Source of the DNA: an uncultured Dialister sp.
GTDB lineage: Bacteria; Bacillota; Negativicutes; Veillonellales; Dialisteraceae
Length of the DNA: 7,009 nucleotides
Reading direction: 5' to 3'
NCBI GenBank assembly: GCA_900545785.1
Contig: URAA01000078.1
Location: forward strand, 1-7,009
The translations under genes were made by a program, and so were the position numbers. The notes under the pieces are model-generated. The model made no database searches and was not told where the DNA came from. It saw only the letters and a list, made by a program, of their open reading frames with translations. Below are positions 4,871 through 7,009 of the stretch, in pieces (position 1 is the first letter of the stretch; each line of letters starts with the position of its first letter).

Positions 4871-6499
4871 TTGAAACAGGCATATAGAGAAAAAGAGGAG
4901 TCTGAAGCTCCTGCTGTGACAAACAATAAAAATTTTCAAGAAAAATTTATTTCTCGATTCTTTCCTGCGGTTACCCCCGTATTCCGGGGTTCTGTTATCG
5001 TGACTCTGACCGTAGTTCTTATAGCACTTTTTTTACCGACTCAATTCGAAAGCGCAACAGGTTTTATTAAGGATTATATCACCAAAACTTTCGGATGGTT
5101 CTACCTGCTTTTGGTAGGCGCCATCGTTGCTTTTTGTGTATTTATTATTTGCAGTCCCGCAAGCCAGATTCGTTTAGGCGATTCCGATTCACTTCCGGAA
5201 TACACGAAAGCTTCTTGGCTGTCCATGCTGTTTTCAGCGGGAATGGGGATCGGTCTGATCTTTTTCGGTGCTGCCGAACCTTTATCTCATTTTGCCGTTT
5301 CTTCTCCTGTGGCTCCCCCGGGAAGCCGGCAGGCTCTGGCAGATTCTTTGAAGTATACTTTTTTCCACTGGGGCATCCATGCTTGGGCAATTTATGGAGT
5401 CATTGCCTTATCTTTAGCTTATTTTAAATTCAGAAAGAAAGAAAAATCTTTACTGTCCGCCACATTAAAGCCTTTATTGGGCAAACGGACGGAAGGTTTT
5501 TGGGGAAAATCCATCGACGGCCTGACCACTTTTGTAACCGCTATCGGTGTGGCAGCCTCTCTCGGTTTCGGCGCCGCCCAGATCAATGGCGGTCTTTCTT
5601 ATTTATTCGGCATCCCCAATAATATTTTCTATCAGGTTATCATTATCTTGGTTTGTACTGCCTGCTTTGTCGCTTCCGCACTTTCCGGCATCGGCAACGG
5701 CGTACGGATATTGTCTAATTTAAATATCATTCTTGCCGTCTGCCTTTTAGCTCTTATGATCGCTTTAGGTCCTTCCACTTTATTTATGAATTCCTTTGTG
5801 GGAACCATCGGTATGTATCTCAATGATTTCCTGCAAATGAGTTTCCGTACGGCAAGCCTGTATCCCGGCCGGCAAGAATGGATTCAGAACTGGACCATCT
5901 TCTATTGGGCATGGTGGATTTCATGGGCGCCCTTCGTCGGCATATTCATTGCAGAGATTTCAAAAGGAAGGACGATTCGGGAATTTTTAATTTATGTTCT
6001 TCTCGTTCCCACCATTTTCAGTTTCCTCTGGTTTGCCGTTTTCGGAACGGCTGCCACTCAGGCGTCTTTCGTGGATACATCGCTTCCTCAGATGGCAACG
6101 GAAACCATTTTGTTCGGAGTATTTAATCAATATCCCTACGCCTTTTATTTGTCCCTTCTTGCCATATTTCTTGTCTTTAATTTCTTTATTACATCGGCAG
6201 ACTCCGCCACCTATGTTCTTGCCATGCTTTCCGAAGACGGAAGTCGTTTCCCTCATAATAATGTGAAAATCATATGGGGACTCCTAATCTCTTCCATCGC
6301 TGCCATTCTGCTTGCCGCCGGCGGTCTTTCAGCCTTGCAAAACATTGTCATCATCTCGGCACTTCCTTTTTCTGCCGTTATCATTTTAATGGTTATTGCT
6401 TTCTACAAGGAAGTTCATCATGAAAAAATGAAGATGGGCTTATATTTAAAACCTGATAACAACCCGACCAAAGAGCATCCTTATCGCTCTTATGAATAA
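4871..6499 (+). CDS. BCCT family sodium-coupled betaine/carnitine/choline-type transporter
   Basis: A 542-residue inner-membrane transporter with about 12 hydrophobic segments between residues 40 and 512, a hydrophilic N-terminus of about 38 residues and a charged C-terminal tail of about 30. Family motifs seen: GMGIG (124-128), the glycine-rich unwound helix that lines the substrate and sodium site in BetP; HWGIHAWAIY (166-175) with aromatic-box tryptophans; the signature WTIFYWAWWISWAPF (341-355) with further ligand-binding tryptophans; and TSADSATYVL (441-450), matching the second sodium site region. Known: family members carrying GMGIG are typically sodium/betaine-type symporters, whereas CaiT-type exchangers differ there. 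I infer uptake of glycine betaine or a similar quaternary ammonium compound, for osmoprotection or as a nutrient. The start is TTG with a strong ribosome binding site. The gene is monocistronic and ends in a hairpin shared with the converging ftsY. The exact substrate cannot be decided from sequence. Confidence 0.94.
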   Translation: MKQAYREKEESEAPAVTNNKNFQEKFISRFFPAVTPVFRGSVIVTLTVVLIALFLPTQFESATGFIKDYITKTFGWFYLLLVGAIVAFCVFIICSPASQIRLGDSDSLPEYTKASWLSMLFSAGMGIGLIFFGAAEPLSHFAVSSPVAPPGSRQALADSLKYTFFHWGIHAWAIYGVIALSLAYFKFRKKEKSLLSATLKPLLGKRTEGFWGKSIDGLTTFVTAIGVAASLGFGAAQINGGLSYLFGIPNNIFYQVIIILVCTACFVASALSGIGNGVRILSNLNIILAVCLLALMIALGPSTLFMNSFVGTIGMYLNDFLQMSFRTASLYPGRQEWIQNWTIFYWAWWISWAPFVGIFIAEISKGRTIREFLIYVLLVPTIFSFLWFAVFGTAATQASFVDTSLPQMATETILFGVFNQYPYAFYLSLLAIFLVFNFFITSADSATYVLAMLSEDGSRFPHNNVKIIWGLLISSIAAILLAAGGLSALQNIVIISALPFSAVIILMVIAFYKEVHHEKMKMGLYLKPDNNPTKEHPYRSYE

Positions 6500-6509
6500 A
6501 AAAATGAAC

Positions 6510-6547
6510 AAAAAGAGGACTTTCCACATAGGAGAGTCCTCTTTTTT
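6510..6547. terminator. Bidirectional intrinsic terminator between the BCCT gene and ftsY
   Basis: Arms 6510-6525 and 6531-6546 pair over 16 base pairs, with AAAAAGAGGACT matching AGTCCTCTTTTT and one G-U pair, around the 5-base loop ACATA. T-runs follow in both directions (TTTTTT on the plus strand, TTTTT on the minus strand). It begins 11 bases after the BCCT stop and, read from the other side, about six bases after the ftsY stop, so it serves both converging genes. Confidence 0.92.
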
Positions 6548-6552
6548 CTTCT

Positions 6553-7009
6553 CTATATTTTTGTTGAAGTTTCCAATACATGATCTTCCGTTTCAAAAAG
6601 AGCTTTTGCAAATTCGGCGGAATTAAACTTCTGAAGATCGTCTTCTCTTTCTCCCAAGCCGATCCATTTAATCGGCACATGGAGCTCTTCATGGATGGAA
6701 AGGACAACGCCTCCTTTAGCCGTTCCGTCAAGTTTTGTCAAAACAACGCCTGTCAGAGGAACGATATCTCCAAAATTTTTAGCTTGGCTTACCGCATTTT
6801 GTCCGGTGGTGGCATCCAAAATAAGAATGGTCTCATGAGGTGCATCGGGAATCACTTTTTTTACCACCCGGCTGATTTTTGCCAATTCTTCCATGAGGTT
6901 TACCTTCGTCTGCAGCCGTCCTGCCGTATCGATCAAGACTACGTCGGCCCCTCTTGCCTTGGCTGCAGTCACCGCATCAAAAGCCACCGCTGCCGGATCG
7001 GCGCCTTCG
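6553..7009 (-). CDS. ftsY: Signal recognition particle receptor FtsY, C-terminal part
   Basis: The visible 151 codons encode the C-terminal half of the SRP GTPase NG domain; the 5' part of the gene lies outside the window. Seen, numbering from the first complete codon: DTAGR (27-31, G3 motif), the LDATTGQNA segment in which the SRP GTPases contact each other, TKLDGTAKGG (91-100, G4) and GLGE (117-120, G5), then DDLQKFNSAEFAKALF and a short polar tail. The words APHE, DATTGQNA and LDGTAKGG with no methionine-rich M domain identify FtsY rather than Ffh. FtsY is the membrane-associated receptor that docks ribosome-SRP complexes at the SecYEG translocon. The frame is open to the edge (GTG at 6987 is an internal valine codon, not a start). 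The stop is TAG, followed closely by the shared terminator. Confidence 0.96.
   Translation of the reverse strand, partial: EGADPAAVAFDAVTAAKARGADVVLIDTAGRLQTKVNLMEELAKISRVVKKVIPDAPHETILILDATTGQNAVSQAKNFGDIVPLTGVVLTKLDGTAKGGVVLSIHEELHVPIKWIGLGEREDDLQKFNSAEFAKALFETEDHVLETSTKI

Noticed and set aside
5095..6266. Several 60-110-codon frames on both strands within the BCCT gene
   Set aside because: The BCCT frame is fully supported by family motifs along its whole length; the other frames are shadows without ribosome binding sites or recognisable domains.
6393..6731. A 112-codon minus-strand frame overlapping the terminator and ftsY
   Set aside because: It reads out of frame through the conserved FtsY G4/G5 region and through the bidirectional terminator; it is a shadow.

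Overview
The window is an ordinary-looking stretch of a low-to-moderate GC bacterial chromosome. Strong AGGAGG-type ribosome binding sites, a TTG start, A/T-rich promoters and compact intrinsic terminators point to a Bacillota-like genome. My guess is a Negativicutes anaerobe (Veillonella/Dialister/Megasphaera type), but that is an impression from gene content and style, not something the sequence proves. I see no insertion sequence, prophage, CRISPR array or toxin-antitoxin pair.

Layout: (1) 1-288 is a minus-strand tRNA operon, Asn-Glu-Val-Asp in transcription order, with its own promoter at 309-337; tRNA-Asp is cut by the window edge. (2) 551-1891 (minus) is an FAD/NAD(P) disulfide oxidoreductase closely resembling RclA, the hypothiocyanous acid reductase; it stands alone. 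(3) 2062-2137 (minus) is a second tRNA-Val(UAC), one base different from the first copy, with its own promoter and a terminator hairpin abutting its CCA end. (4) 2204-2833 (minus) is a secreted protein of unknown function. It diverges from (5) 3061-3933 (plus), a LysR-family regulator that ends in a strong hairpin terminator. (6) 4018-4683 (plus) is a YgjP-like zinc metallopeptidase whose ribosome binding site lies only a few bases after that terminator. (7) 4871-6499 (plus) is a sodium-coupled BCCT transporter, probably for glycine betaine or a related compound, starting at TTG. (8) 6553-7009 (minus) is the C-terminal part of ftsY, the signal recognition particle receptor GTPase, converging on the BCCT gene with one shared bidirectional terminator.

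Most genes appear to be single transcription units, and I see no multi-gene pathway. A loose theme is host-associated stress: defence against a host-derived oxidant (RclA-like) and osmolyte import (BCCT), beside housekeeping genes (tRNAs, ftsY). I do not find convincing evidence for a new multi-gene system. The items most worth a second look are the terminator-like hairpin in front of the metallopeptidase, the palindrome inside the rclA promoter, the secreted orphan beside the LysR gene, and the duplicated tRNA-Val genes flanking rclA.
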